Origin: Variovorax sp. PBS-H4
GTDB taxonomy: Bacteria > Pseudomonadota > Gammaproteobacteria > Burkholderiales > Burkholderiaceae_C
NCBI RefSeq assembly: GCF_901827205.1
Contig: NZ_LR594675.1
Coordinates: 4,216,001-4,280,000, forward strand
Length of the DNA stretch: 64,000 nucleotides
Direction: 5' to 3'
Shown here: piece after piece, positions 1-8,209 of the stretch
Layout of the letters: each line of letters begins with the position of its first letter
Numbering within the stretch: position 1 is the stretch's first letter
Program-made: the position numbers and the translations under genes
Notes under the pieces: generated by a model
What the model was told of the DNA's origin: nothing
Databases searched by the model: none
Seen by the model: only the letters and a program-made list of their open reading frames with translations

Positions 1-36
1 TGGGAACTGAAGCTCTAAGCACCCAGGCCGTACGCA

Positions 37-819
37 CTACTGCATGAACCAGCCGTGGCTCACCACCAGCGACTGGCCGGTCAGCGCATTGGTGGGGAAG
101 GCGGCGAACAGCAGCGCGACGCGCGCCACATCTGCCGTGGTGGTGAACTCGCCGTCGACCGTCTCCTTGAGCATCACGTTCTTGATGACCTGCTCCTCGG
201 TGATGCCCAAGGTCCTGGCCTGCTCCGGGATCTGCTTCTCGACCAGCGGCGTACGCACGAAGCCGGGGCAGATCACGTTGGCGCGCACGCCGTGCTTGGC
301 GCCCTCCTTTGCCACGGTCTTCGCGAGCCCGATCAGGCCGTGCTTGGCGGTGACATAAGGTGCCTTCAGCAGCGAGGCCTCCTTGGAATGCACCGAGCCC
401 ATGTAGATCACGCTGCCGCCGCGGCCCTGCGCATACATGTGCTTGAGGCAGGCCTTGGTGGTGAGGAAGGCGCCGTCGAGGTGGATGGCCAGCATCTTCT
501 TCCAGTCGGCGAAGCTGAACTCCTCGACCGGGTGCACGATCTGGATGCCGGCATTGCTGATCAGGATGTCGATACCGCCGAACGCGCGGGCGGCCTCCTC
601 GACGGCCGCCTCGACCTGCTCTTCGCTGATGACGTCGACACCGACGCCGATGGCCTGGGCGCCGCTCTGCTGCAGCTCGGCAGCGGTGGCGTCGGCCGCC
701 TGCTTGTTGAGATCGGCGATGACGACCTTGGCGCCTTCCTGCGCGAACAGGAGGGCGATCTCCTTGCCGATGCCGCTGGCTGAACCGGTGATGAAGGCGA
801 CCTTGTCCTTGAGTTGCAT
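37..819 (-). CDS. bdhA: 3-hydroxybutyrate dehydrogenase (SDR family)
   Basis: This 260-residue cytoplasmic short-chain dehydrogenase should interconvert (R)-3-hydroxybutyrate and acetoacetate with NAD, the step after polyhydroxybutyrate or ketone-body breakdown. The glycine-rich nucleotide motif TGSASGIG lies at residues 11-18, the NAG motif at 89-91, and the catalytic Ser142, Tyr155 and Lys159 are all present. The ending GQSLVVSHGWFMQ is typical of bacterial 3-hydroxybutyrate dehydrogenases. The length matches the family. It lies 105 bp downstream of a patatin-like gene on the same strand, and the pair is probably co-transcribed. A related SDR specificity is possible, but overall similarity to BdhA is strong. 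Confidence 0.9.
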   Translation of the reverse strand: MQLKDKVAFITGSASGIGKEIALLFAQEGAKVVIADLNKQAADATAAELQQSGAQAIGVGVDVISEEQVEAAVEEAARAFGGIDILISNAGIQIVHPVEEFSFADWKKMLAIHLDGAFLTTKACLKHMYAQGRGGSVIYMGSVHSKEASLLKAPYVTAKHGLIGLAKTVAKEGAKHGVRANVICPGFVRTPLVEKQIPEQARTLGITEEQVIKNVMLKETVDGEFTTTADVARVALLFAAFPTNALTGQSLVVSHGWFMQ

Positions 820-924
820 GGGGATGTCCTTTGATGATGGATAGAGGAGGACGGCGCGTGCAAGCCGCGCGCCGACGACGCAGCGTCGCTCACGAAACTT
901 GGGCCAGGCTGACTGCTGTCCGCC

Positions 925-2163
925 TCATTGCGGCGCCGCCTGGACGGTGGGCACCCGCATCGGGTGCCGCACGCGCGGCTTGTCGGCCTCGGCGAGATCG
1001 AAGGTGGTCACACCGTTGACCTGCGCCGCGGCGCGCAGCAGTTCCGGGTGCTCCAGCGTGTTGCGGATGTCACGCAATCCGGCTTCCCAATGCTCGTCGA
1101 CCGAGACACGGGAGAACTCGTAGTCCTTGGACTCGAGCTCGTAGGGCTTGTCGCGATAGATGAGGTGCACGATCTCGATCGGCTCGTGCGTGAGTTGCGC
1201 GCACACGGCGGCCACGCTGGCGTCCTTGCGCAGCGCGGCCGGCAGCTTGGCGATCAGGTCGGCCACGGCCTGCTGCAGGTTCATGTTCGAGGCCAGCGCG
1301 TCGGTGTTCATGCGGGTGCGGCTCGAATAGGTGATGTCCTTCTGCCGTTCCAGGGTCTCGGCCAGGGTGCGCGGCATGCTGCCGCGGGCGCTGAACAGGT
1401 CCACCTGCAGCACCATCAGCGGCTCGGTGCGCGGATGGGTGTCGAGCACGTACTGGAGCGGCGTGTTGGAGACGATGCCACCGTCCCAGTAGTCCTCGCC
1501 GTCGATGTGCACCGGTGCGAAGCCGGGCGGCAGCGCCCCGCTGGCCATGATGTGCTCGGGGCCGATGCGCTGCTGGGTGTTGTCGAAGTAGACCGAGTTG
1601 CCGCTGCGCACGTTGACGGCGCCCACGCTCAAGCGCATGTCGCAATCGTTGATGCGATCGAAGTCCACCAGCCGTTCGAGCGTGGATTTCAGCGGCGAGG
1701 CATCGTAGTAGCTCAGCACCGGAGCAGCGCCGCCGAGCAGCAGCACAGGGTTGTTGCGCGGCTTGAAGAAGCCAGGCACCCCGAACATCGCCGTCGAGTT
1801 GGCGCTCCACTGGTTGAAGAATGCGCGGTCGCCCCAGCCCGGCGGGAGCCGTTGCGCCGGACCCGAGGACAGGAGGTCCCAGAATTCGCGCAGGCGCGCG
1901 ACGCGCAACTCCGGGGGATTGCCGGCGATCAGGGCAGCATTGATCGCGCCGATGGAGACACCGGCCACCCAGTCGAGCGCCTTGTGCTTCTCGTACACGC
2001 CGGCATAGACGCCGGCCTGGTAAGCACCGAGCGCGCCGCCGCCCTGCAGCACCAGCGCCTTCCTGGCAGTCGTGATGTCGACGCGGGAGCTGGAACGACG
2101 CGAGGCGGAACCGGGGATATTTTTGGAGGTCGTGGGGGAGCGCATGGGGTGATTGGACATCAT
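925..2163 (-). CDS. Patatin-like phospholipase family protein
   Basis: This 412-residue protein has a patatin fold using a Ser-Asp dyad. The oxyanion loop GGGALGAYQAG starts near residue 41, the nucleophile is Ser70 in GVSIG, and the catalytic Asp227 sits in a DGG motif. The C-terminal third resembles the domain found in DUF3734-type patatins. A serine/arginine-rich stretch of about 30 residues precedes the domain and shows no clear signal peptide. Tandem ATG codons occur at 2163 and 2160, so the exact start is uncertain. Its place directly upstream of 3-hydroxybutyrate dehydrogenase suggests a role in lipid or polyhydroxyalkanoate turnover, but the substrate is not evident from sequence. Confidence 0.88.
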   Translation of the reverse strand: MMSNHPMRSPTTSKNIPGSASRRSSSRVDITTARKALVLQGGGALGAYQAGVYAGVYEKHKALDWVAGVSIGAINAALIAGNPPELRVARLREFWDLLSSGPAQRLPPGWGDRAFFNQWSANSTAMFGVPGFFKPRNNPVLLLGGAAPVLSYYDASPLKSTLERLVDFDRINDCDMRLSVGAVNVRSGNSVYFDNTQQRIGPEHIMASGALPPGFAPVHIDGEDYWDGGIVSNTPLQYVLDTHPRTEPLMVLQVDLFSARGSMPRTLAETLERQKDITYSSRTRMNTDALASNMNLQQAVADLIAKLPAALRKDASVAAVCAQLTHEPIEIVHLIYRDKPYELESKDYEFSRVSVDEHWEAGLRDIRNTLEHPELLRAAAQVNGVTTFDLAEADKPRVRHPMRVPTVQAAPQ

Positions 2164-2203
2164 GCGCCACCCCGACGCTCCATCCGGCCGAACGGCCGGT
2201 GCC

Positions 2204-2653
2204 TTACATCTTGGGCAGCAGCTGCCCCCTGATTTCGCCGTTCGGATTGGCCGCGGTATGGATGTTGGCGTACCACCGGCCGGCCATCAGGTCGGCGGCC
2301 TGGGCCGGGGTCAACGTGGCCTGGCCCTCGATGGGACTTGCAGGATTGGCGAAGGGCAGTACCACGCCCGCGTTCGCGCCGGCGGCGGCCGGGCCGTGGA
2401 AATGCGCTGCCGTGGCCGGGCCGCTCAGTCCGGTGTAGCTGATCTTGTACTTGAGGACATTGGTGTCCTTGTTAAGCCAGGCCTCGGCCAGGCCACTCCC
2501 GCGCGTCATGTTGGGCGGCACCTCGCTGGCGGCGTTCATGCTGCCGCTGAAGCTCGCCGTGTTGGACCTCGACATCATTCCGCAGCCCGCGAGGGCGGCC
2601 GTGGCCACGCCGGTCACGAGGGCGGCGCGCAAGAGGGTGGCAGTTCGGTTCAT
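2204..2653 (-). CDS. CHRD domain lipoprotein
   Basis: A 149-residue exported protein. The N-terminus has a basic MNR, a hydrophobic stretch and a lipobox LAGC with Cys24, so it is probably lipid-anchored. The rest is one CHRD domain, recognisable by the ASEVPPN start, the central AAHFHGPA motif and the ending WYANIHTAANPNGEIRGQL. CHRD domains are named from animal chordin, and their bacterial function is unknown. The start at 2653 gives the complete signal sequence; longer in-frame extensions run into unrelated sequence. It lies 40 bp upstream of the patatin gene on the same strand. Confidence 0.85.
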   Translation of the reverse strand: MNRTATLLRAALVTGVATAALAGCGMMSRSNTASFSGSMNAASEVPPNMTRGSGLAEAWLNKDTNVLKYKISYTGLSGPATAAHFHGPAAAGANAGVVLPFANPASPIEGQATLTPAQAADLMAGRWYANIHTAANPNGEIRGQLLPKM

Positions 2654-2761
2654 GAGCGGATCTCCATAGTTGTCGGAGTCGACAGCATAGGCAAGGCCGG
2701 AAACCGCGCTTGTCGGCCACGAGCCCGTTTTGCAGGAGCGGGCGATGGCATCATCCGGCGC

Positions 2762-3313
2762 ATGACGACTGCTCCCCTGCCCTCCCTGCACGAGGTCGCC
2801 GCCTTCTGGCGCGACGCCGGTCCGGCCCGCTGGTTCGCGAAGGACGAGGCCTTCGATGCCGAGTTCAAGGCGCGCTTCGAAGCTGCGCATCATGCGGCCG
2901 CCACCGGTGCCCTCGACGCCTGGGCCAGCGAGGCGGAAGGCGCATTGGCACTGCTGGTGTTGCTGGACCAGCTCCCGCGCAACGCCTGGCGCGGCAGCGC
3001 CCACATGTTCGCGACCGACGGAAAGGCCCGGGCGATTGCACGTGCGGCCATCGAAGCCGGGCATGACCGGCAGGTCGACGATGTGCTGCGGCCCTTCTTC
3101 TACCTGCCTTTCATGCATTCGGAATCGCTGGAGGATCAGGATCGCTCGGTTGCGCTGAACGCCACGCTCGATGCGAACACGCAGCGCTTCGCGGTGCTGC
3201 ATCGCGACATCATTGCGCGCTTCGGTCGCTTTCCGCATCGCAACCCGATGCTCGGGCGCGACACCACGGCGCAGGAGCAAGCCTTCCTGGACCAGGGCGG
3301 GTTCGCCGGCTAG
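2762..3313 (+). CDS. DUF924 family protein
   Basis: A 183-residue soluble protein of the DUF924 family, an alpha-helical TPR-like fold of unknown biochemical role. Diagnostic segments are the N-terminal helix with FWRDAGPARWFAKD, the central LLVLLDQLPRNAWRG near residues 65-78, and FYLPFMHSESLEDQ near 113-126. The ATG at 2762 begins where homology begins. It is divergent from the CHRD gene, and its stop codon overlaps by 4 bp that of the convergent YihY gene. No function can be assigned from context. Confidence 0.85.
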   Translation: MTTAPLPSLHEVAAFWRDAGPARWFAKDEAFDAEFKARFEAAHHAAATGALDAWASEAEGALALLVLLDQLPRNAWRGSAHMFATDGKARAIARAAIEAGHDRQVDDVLRPFFYLPFMHSESLEDQDRSVALNATLDANTQRFAVLHRDIIARFGRFPHRNPMLGRDTTAQEQAFLDQGGFAG

Positions 3314-4218
3314 CGGCCGGGTCCCTCGGGCTCGCGCGTGGGCGAGGACGAAGCGCCGGGCCGCTGCACGTGGCGCAGCGATCCGTACTTGTGCGCATAC
3401 ACCCAGGTGAACTCCGCCCCCAGCAGGAAGATCTGCGCGGAGTAGTAGACCCACACCAGCACCACCACCAGCGAGCCCGCGGCCCCGTAGCCCGAGGCCA
3501 CGCCCGTCTTGCCGATGTACAGGCCGATGAGGTGCTTGCCGACCGTGAAGAGCAGCGCGGTCACCGCAGCGCCCACCCACACGTCGCGCCACTGCACGCG
3601 CACGCGCGGCATGATCTTGTAGATCATCGCGAAGGCCACCGTCACCATTGCGAAGCTGAAGACGAAGTTGACGGCCTGCGCCAGCGCGGCCCAGCCGCCG
3701 AACACCGGCGCCCACCATTTACCCAGCGCGGCCAGTGCCGCACTCGCCACCAGCGAGACCATCAGCAGGAAGCCGATGCCCATGATCATGCTGAAGGACA
3801 GCAGCCGCACGCGCAGCAGGTTGAACAAGCCCTTGCCGCTGTCGTGTGCGGGCGCGCGCCAGATGCGGTCGAGCGCGTCCTGCAGTTCGCCGAACACGGT
3901 GCTGGCGCCGAGCAGCAGCAGCGCCAGGCCGATCACGGTTGCAACAATGCCCTCCTTCGGCTTGTTGACGGCCTCCAGCATGCCCTGCACCGCACGCGCG
4001 CCCTGCTCGCCCATCAGGCCGGACAGCTGAATCATGATCTCGCCACGGGCAGCCTCCTGGCCGAAGACCAGGCCTGCGACGGAGATCACGATCAGCAGCA
4101 GCGGTGCCACCGAGAACACCGTGTAGTAGGCCAGCGCCGCGCCCATGCTCGGGGCGTAATCGGCCTTCCATGAAAGAACCGCCTGCTTGAAAAGGTCGAG
4201 GAGTGCGCGCACCTGCAT
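3310..4218 (-). CDS. YihY/BrkB family inner membrane protein
   Basis: A 302-residue polytopic inner-membrane protein of the YihY (virulence factor BrkB) family. About six hydrophobic segments are visible. The family hallmarks include the early SMGAALAYYTVFSVAPLLLI segment, LLLGASTVFGELQDALDRIW in the middle and SLVVVLVWVYYSAQIFLLGAEF near the end. A short charged Pro/Ser-rich tail follows. The start at 4218 was chosen because family similarity begins with FKQAVLSW a few residues later, while upstream codons are low-complexity. The family was once called RNase BN, but that activity belongs to another protein, and its role remains unclear. Confidence 0.88.
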   Translation of the reverse strand: MQVRALLDLFKQAVLSWKADYAPSMGAALAYYTVFSVAPLLLIVISVAGLVFGQEAARGEIMIQLSGLMGEQGARAVQGMLEAVNKPKEGIVATVIGLALLLLGASTVFGELQDALDRIWRAPAHDSGKGLFNLLRVRLLSFSMIMGIGFLLMVSLVASAALAALGKWWAPVFGGWAALAQAVNFVFSFAMVTVAFAMIYKIMPRVRVQWRDVWVGAAVTALLFTVGKHLIGLYIGKTGVASGYGAAGSLVVVLVWVYYSAQIFLLGAEFTWVYAHKYGSLRHVQRPGASSSPTREPEGPGR

Positions 4219-4306
4219 GCTGCGAGTGTCGCAGCATGGGCGTGCGGGTGCGTCAGCGACATTCCGGCGTCTCGGCCGGACCGCGCTGCGACCATAATCG
4301 GGCGCG

Positions 4307-4894
4307 ATGCATCCGGCCCCTCCCCTCGCGTCGCAATCCGACCGTCCGCAGCCCCGTTCCGTAGGCGACTTGTTTCTTTCCTTCACCTGGTTGGCGCTGC
4401 AGGGCTTCGGCGGCGTGCTCGCAGTCGTGCAGCGCGAGATGGTCGAAAAGAAGCGCTGGCTGACCGCGGACGAGTTCCTCGAGGACTGGGCAGTAGCCCA
4501 GGTACTGCCGGGACCCAACGTGATCAACCTTGCCCTGATGATCGGCGACCGGCACTTCGGACTGCGCGGCGCGATCGCCGCCGTGGCCGGCATGCTGGCC
4601 GTGCCGCTCGGAGTCATCCTGGTTCTGGCACTCTTGTACGCGCACTATGGCGGGAACCCGCAGGTTGCCGGCGCCCTGCGAGGCATGGGGGCGGTGGCCG
4701 GTGGGCTGATCGCGGCTACCGGTATCAAGCTGATCCCCGCCTTGCGGCGGCATCCGTTGGGCGTTGGCGTCTGCTTCGGCATCGTCGCGCTGGTCTTCGG
4801 CGCCATCGCCCTTGCGCGCATTCCGCTGGGCTGGGTGCTGCTGGTCGTCGGCGGTGCTGCCTGCGTGTGGACCTGGAAAAAGATAAAGACATGA
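4307..4894 (+). CDS. Chromate transporter, N-terminal CHR half
   Basis: A 195-residue membrane protein carrying one CHR domain. The hallmark motif FLSFTWLALQGFGGV lies near residues 24-38 and AQVLPGPNVINLALMIG near 65-80. CHR proteins export chromate or related oxyanions with the membrane potential. Short CHR proteins work as pairs in opposite membrane orientation, and the next gene supplies the second half, overlapping by 4 bp. The start sits 88 bp from the divergent YihY start. A longer single-chain ChrA is not present here. Confidence 0.85.
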   Translation: MHPAPPLASQSDRPQPRSVGDLFLSFTWLALQGFGGVLAVVQREMVEKKRWLTADEFLEDWAVAQVLPGPNVINLALMIGDRHFGLRGAIAAVAGMLAVPLGVILVLALLYAHYGGNPQVAGALRGMGAVAGGLIAATGIKLIPALRRHPLGVGVCFGIVALVFGAIALARIPLGWVLLVVGGAACVWTWKKIKT

Positions 4895-5490
4895 CCATCG
4901 TGATGCACTGGCACGACTGGCTCGGCTTGCTCGGCCAGTACCTGATGCTGTCGATGCTGTCGATCAGCGGCGCCATCACCACGGTGCCCGACATGCACCG
5001 CTACCTGGTCGACAGGCACGGCTGGCTGACGGACGCGCAGTTCAGCTCCTCGGTTGCGATCGCCCAGGCGGCACCGGGGCCCAACGTGCTCTTCGTCGCG
5101 CTGATGGGATGGAACGTCGGCGTCAACGCAGGCGGGGGCATCGGCGCCGGCCCGAAGGCCTGGGCACTGGGGCTGCTCGGCCTGGCCGTCACCATGACCG
5201 GCATCATGCTGCCGAGCACCACACTGACGTATGTCGCGACGCGCTGGGGCCACCGCAACCGCGAGCGGCGCGGGGTGCGCGCCTTCAAGCAGGGTATGGC
5301 GCCGGTGGTCGTCGGCCTGCTGATTGCCACCGGCTGGGTACTGACGGTCGGTAACCATGGCGGCAACGCGCCCGCATGGCACCTCTGGCTGCTGAGCGGG
5401 GTAGTGGCGTTTATCGTCTGGCGTACCCGCTTGCACCTGCTGTGGCTGCTCGGCGCCGGGGCGCTGCTGGGCGCCTTCGGCTTCGTCTGA
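4891..5490 (+). CDS. Chromate transporter, C-terminal CHR half
   Basis: A 199-residue membrane protein with a second CHR domain, including the motif AQAAPGPNVLFVALMGW near residues 60-76 that mirrors the PGPN motif of the upstream partner. The ATG at 4891 overlaps the previous stop codon as ATGA, which implies translational coupling, and I prefer it to the GTG at 4867. The pair probably assembles as a heterodimer equal to a full two-domain ChrA. Substrate is inferred from the family and not proven. Confidence 0.83.
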   Translation: MTIVMHWHDWLGLLGQYLMLSMLSISGAITTVPDMHRYLVDRHGWLTDAQFSSSVAIAQAAPGPNVLFVALMGWNVGVNAGGGIGAGPKAWALGLLGLAVTMTGIMLPSTTLTYVATRWGHRNRERRGVRAFKQGMAPVVVGLLIATGWVLTVGNHGGNAPAWHLWLLSGVVAFIVWRTRLHLLWLLGAGALLGAFGFV

Positions 5491-5509
5491 CTTCCCTGGA
5501 GCAAAACCC

Positions 5510-6478
5510 ATGCAACTTCGCCCTCTCGGCCGCTCCGGCCTCCATGTTTCGCCCCTGGCATTCGGCGGCAACGTCTTCGGCTGGACGGTGGACGAGAAGC
5601 TTTCGTTCCGCCTGCTCGACGCCTGGCTCGATGCCGGCTTCAACTTCGTCGACACCGCCGACGTCTACTCCTCCTGGGTACCAGGTCACAGCGGCGGCGA
5701 GTCGGAAACGATCATCGGCAAATGGCTGCGCCAAAGCGGCAAGCGCAACCGGGTGGTGCTGGCGACCAAGCTCGGCAAGCCGATGGGTCCAGGCAAGGAA
5801 GGCCTGTCGCCTGCTTACATCCGCCAGGCCGTGGACGCCTCGCTCAAGCGCCTCCAGACCGATCACATCGACCTCTACCAATCGCACGACGACGACGCCG
5901 ACACGCCGCTGGCAGACACGCTGGCGGCGTTCGCCGAGCTGATCACGGCCGGCAAGGTGCGCGCCATCGGCGCCTCGAACTACACCGCGCCGCGGCTGGC
6001 GGAGGCGCTGGAGGTGGCCGAGCGCGAGGGCCTGCCGCGCTACGAAAGCCTGCAGCCGCTCTACAACCTCTACGACCGCGCCGTCTTCGAAGAAGCGCTG
6101 GAGCCGCTGTGCCTCGAACGCGGCATCGGCGTGATCAACTTCTACGCGCTGGCGGCCGGCTTCCTGACCGGCAAGTACCGCAGCGAGGCCGATGCCGCCA
6201 AGAGCGCGCGCGGGGCCAGCACGACGAAGAAATACCTGAATCCGCGCGGCCTTCGCATCCTCGCTGCGCTGGACGAAGTCGCCGGCATGCACGGTGCGAC
6301 ACCGGGCCAGGTGGCGCTTGCGTGGCAGATCGCCCGCCCGGCCATCACGGCGCCGATCGCGAGCGCCACGTCGGTCCGGCAGCTTGAAGAATTGGCGGGC
6401 GCGGCGCAGTTGTCGCTCGCCGCCGAGGCGATCGCACTGCTCGACAAGGCCAGCGCCGAAACCGCACAGCAGCGGTAG
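5510..6478 (+). CDS. Aldo/keto reductase
   Basis: A 322-residue NADPH-dependent oxidoreductase with a TIM-barrel fold. The catalytic tetrad is visible as Asp48 and Tyr53 in FVDTADVY, Lys87 in LATKLG and His126 in LYQSHDDD. The family phrases IGASNYTAPRLAEA and the C-terminal cofactor segment ITAPIASATSVRQLEEL are also present. It starts 19 bp after the chromate transporter pair and may be on the same transcript. It belongs to the large general aldo/keto reductase group related to YajO or Tas, and the physiological substrate is unknown. Confidence 0.88.
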   Translation: MQLRPLGRSGLHVSPLAFGGNVFGWTVDEKLSFRLLDAWLDAGFNFVDTADVYSSWVPGHSGGESETIIGKWLRQSGKRNRVVLATKLGKPMGPGKEGLSPAYIRQAVDASLKRLQTDHIDLYQSHDDDADTPLADTLAAFAELITAGKVRAIGASNYTAPRLAEALEVAEREGLPRYESLQPLYNLYDRAVFEEALEPLCLERGIGVINFYALAAGFLTGKYRSEADAAKSARGASTTKKYLNPRGLRILAALDEVAGMHGATPGQVALAWQIARPAITAPIASATSVRQLEELAGAAQLSLAAEAIALLDKASAETAQQR

Positions 6479-6574
6479 GCGCCCGCCGACACGCGCTGGC
6501 GGCAGCAGCCGCGTGCATCGGGGGCAGTCGCATGGCGAGACTGGCCGTAACAACTCGAGCCGGAGAGAAAAACC

Positions 6575-6745
6575 ATGTCTTTCGCCCTCTACATGATTGG
6601 CTTCCTTATTTTCCTGGCCGGCCTCGCCTGGGGCGCTTCGGTCGCCGGCGTTCCGACGCTCTACATCGGCATCGGCGCGCTGGTACTGCTCGGCATAGGC
6701 ATCTTCAGCGCCGTCGGGCGCACGCGCAGCAAGGACCCTTCCTAG
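6575..6745 (+). CDS. Small two-helix membrane protein (56 residues)
   Basis: A short frame of 56 codons starts with ATG at 6575 after GGAGAGAAAAACC, a plausible ribosome-binding site. The product has two hydrophobic helices, about residues 3-24 and 27-46, and ends in a basic tail GRTRSKDPS, so it is probably an inner-membrane hairpin peptide with a cytoplasmic C-terminus. Codon use is like that of its neighbours. It lies between the aldo/keto reductase and the heat-shock genes. No function is recognised. Confidence 0.7.
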   Translation: MSFALYMIGFLIFLAGLAWGASVAGVPTLYIGIGALVLLGIGIFSAVGRTRSKDPS

Positions 6746-6872
6746 CCTTACCCGATCCAGCATTGCCGGGTCACGCTTGCAGGCGCACAACAGGGCGCCG
6801 TGGCGTGGCTCGAGACTGGCCACGCCTGCCAGCGCCCTTTCTCGCTTTCGCACCATGCCGGCGCACGCGGCA

Positions 6873-6901
6873 CTTGAAATCCTCTGCAGGCGATCCCAAT
6901 T
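6873..6901 (+). promoter_or_regulatory. Sigma-32-like heat-shock promoter for the hsp20 pair
   Basis: The -35 element CTTGAAA at 6873-6879 matches the sigma-32 consensus exactly. After 14 bp comes TCCCAATT at 6894-6901, close to the consensus CCCCATTT. The predicted transcript start is near 6907, about 60 nt before the first hsp20 start. The position in front of two small heat-shock genes supports the call. Confidence 0.7.
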
Positions 6902-6933
6902 CCTCCCCGGAAGTGCTGGAGGCGTCTCCGGCG

Positions 6934-6958
6934 CTCCGTCTGGTTCAACCGTATGGAG
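6934..6958 (+). promoter_or_regulatory. Possible RNA thermometer masking the hsp20 ribosome-binding site
   Basis: In the predicted leader, CTCCGT at 6934-6939 can pair with ATGGAG at 6953-6958 (five Watson-Crick pairs and one G-U). GGT/ACC can form an inner stem. The right arm contains most of the GGAGG Shine-Dalgarno at 6955-6959. Hsp20 genes are often controlled by such heat-labile hairpins, so this is a reasonable but untested inference. Confidence 0.45.
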
Positions 6959-6967
6959 GTTTTCGCC

Positions 6968-7408
6968 ATGTATCGATCCTTGTTTCCGCGCGACCTGTTC
7001 GCCGAGATGGATCGCCTGCAACGCGAAATGCAGCAGGCCTTTGATCTGTCTCCGAGCATCCGTGGTCTCGGACGCGGTGGGTTCCCCGCACTCAATGTCG
7101 GCGGCACGCCGCAGTCGATCGAGATCTATGCCTTTGCCCCAGGCCTCGATCCGTCCAAGATCGACGTCCAGCTCGACCGTGGCCTGCTGACCTTGGCAGG
7201 CGAGCGCTCGTCGACACTGCCGTCATCGGAGGACTCCAAGTCGACCGTGCACATCAATGAGCGCTTCTCAGGCAGCTTCCGGCGCACGCTGACCTTGCCG
7301 GACGATGCCGACCCGGAGGCCATCAAGGCCGACTATCGCAATGGCGTCCTGCACGTGACCGTCCAGCGACGTGCGTCCGCACAGCCGCGGCGCATCACGA
7401 TCCAGTGA
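6968..7408 (+). CDS. Hsp20/alpha-crystallin family chaperone (first copy)
   Basis: A 146-residue small heat-shock protein. A variable N-terminal arm of about 40 residues is followed by an alpha-crystallin domain, from SIEIYAFAPGLDPSKIDVQLD to the diagnostic YRNGVLHVTVQRR near the end. It should hold unfolding proteins in a refoldable state as a large oligomer. The ATG at 6968 has GGAGG at 6955-6959, 8 nt upstream, and is preferred over an upstream in-frame start. It probably forms an operon with the second Hsp20 gene 13 bp downstream. Confidence 0.92.
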   Translation: MYRSLFPRDLFAEMDRLQREMQQAFDLSPSIRGLGRGGFPALNVGGTPQSIEIYAFAPGLDPSKIDVQLDRGLLTLAGERSSTLPSSEDSKSTVHINERFSGSFRRTLTLPDDADPEAIKADYRNGVLHVTVQRRASAQPRRITIQ

Positions 7409-7421
7409 AAGGAGCAGCGAC

Positions 7422-7829
7422 ATGAACGACGTTGAGACTGTCCGCTCGAACACTCCTCCCTCCACCGTCGCCCGGAAAGACAGGCCGGGCTACAGCGAAG
7501 CGGCGCTGACGCCGCCCGTCGACGTGGTGGAGGACGCCACCGGGCTCACGCTGTACGCAGATCTTCCGGGCGTGTCAAAGGAGAAGCTCCATCTGCAGGT
7601 GGAGTCCGGAACGCTCACCATCGATGCAGAATCGGACCTGGGCGTGCCGGAGACGCTGCAGTCGAGCCACACGGAAGTTGGCCTTGCGCGCTTTCACCGG
7701 GTCTTCACCTTGAGCAAGGAGCTCGACACCGAGAAGGTTTCGGCCGAGCTGGCGCAGGGGGTGCTGACCCTGCGCATTCCCAAGGTGGCCCAGGCGCAAC
7801 CGCGGCGCATCGAGATCGCGGTGAGCTGA
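7422..7829 (+). CDS. Hsp20/alpha-crystallin family chaperone (second copy)
   Basis: A 135-residue small heat-shock protein. It has a short N-terminal region, then an alpha-crystallin domain starting at PPVDVVEDATGLTLYADLPG, with the motif LAQGVLTLRIPK near the C-terminus. The ATG at 7422 follows AAAGGAGC at a good distance and lies 13 bp after the first copy. The two proteins are clearly diverged from each other, which fits the paired IbpA/IbpB-like arrangement in which two small heat-shock proteins form mixed assemblies. Confidence 0.92.
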   Translation: MNDVETVRSNTPPSTVARKDRPGYSEAALTPPVDVVEDATGLTLYADLPGVSKEKLHLQVESGTLTIDAESDLGVPETLQSSHTEVGLARFHRVFTLSKELDTEKVSAELAQGVLTLRIPKVAQAQPRRIEIAVS

Positions 7830-7936
7830 ACGGCGCGCTGGCTTGGCACCCATCCGGACCGCAGAGCCGCCCGGAGGGGTCCTGCTGAGAGTTAAGCTGT
7901 CGCACGTTCCGTGGTCAGAGAAGAACAGAGCGAGGA

Positions 7937-8209
7937 ATGCAGGCAATGAACGATGACGGCGAGGTCAGGCGCTTCGTTTACGAGGCGTGGGAGGTCCGCG
8001 TGTGCCTGAATGCAGTGGCGGTCGAAGGGCAGGCCTCGGGCCATGCGGATCTGTGGCGCGATGGAGAGCACAAGTGCCGCGTTGCCTTGACCGGCCGTTT
8101 TGACGACGCCACGAGTGCCTCCGATGCGCTGGAGCGCAAGGCGAAGGCCTGGGTCGACGACTGGAAGGCCCGCGATCACTCCGGTGAGACGGGTTTCACC
8201 AGCCTGTGA
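7937..8209 (+). CDS. Hypothetical protein (90 residues)
   Basis: An unrecognised 90-residue soluble acidic protein. It has a beta-rich first half (RRFVYEAWEVRVCLNAVAVEG) and a helical second half ending in WVDDWKARDHSGETGF. No signal peptide or membrane segment is seen. ATG codons occur at 7937 and 7946; the second has GAGG at a better distance, so the true start may be 7946. It follows the hsp20 pair by about 107 bp on the same strand, and its stop codon directly abuts that of convergent rlmB. Confidence 0.7.
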   Translation: MQAMNDDGEVRRFVYEAWEVRVCLNAVAVEGQASGHADLWRDGEHKCRVALTGRFDDATSASDALERKAKAWVDDWKARDHSGETGFTSL

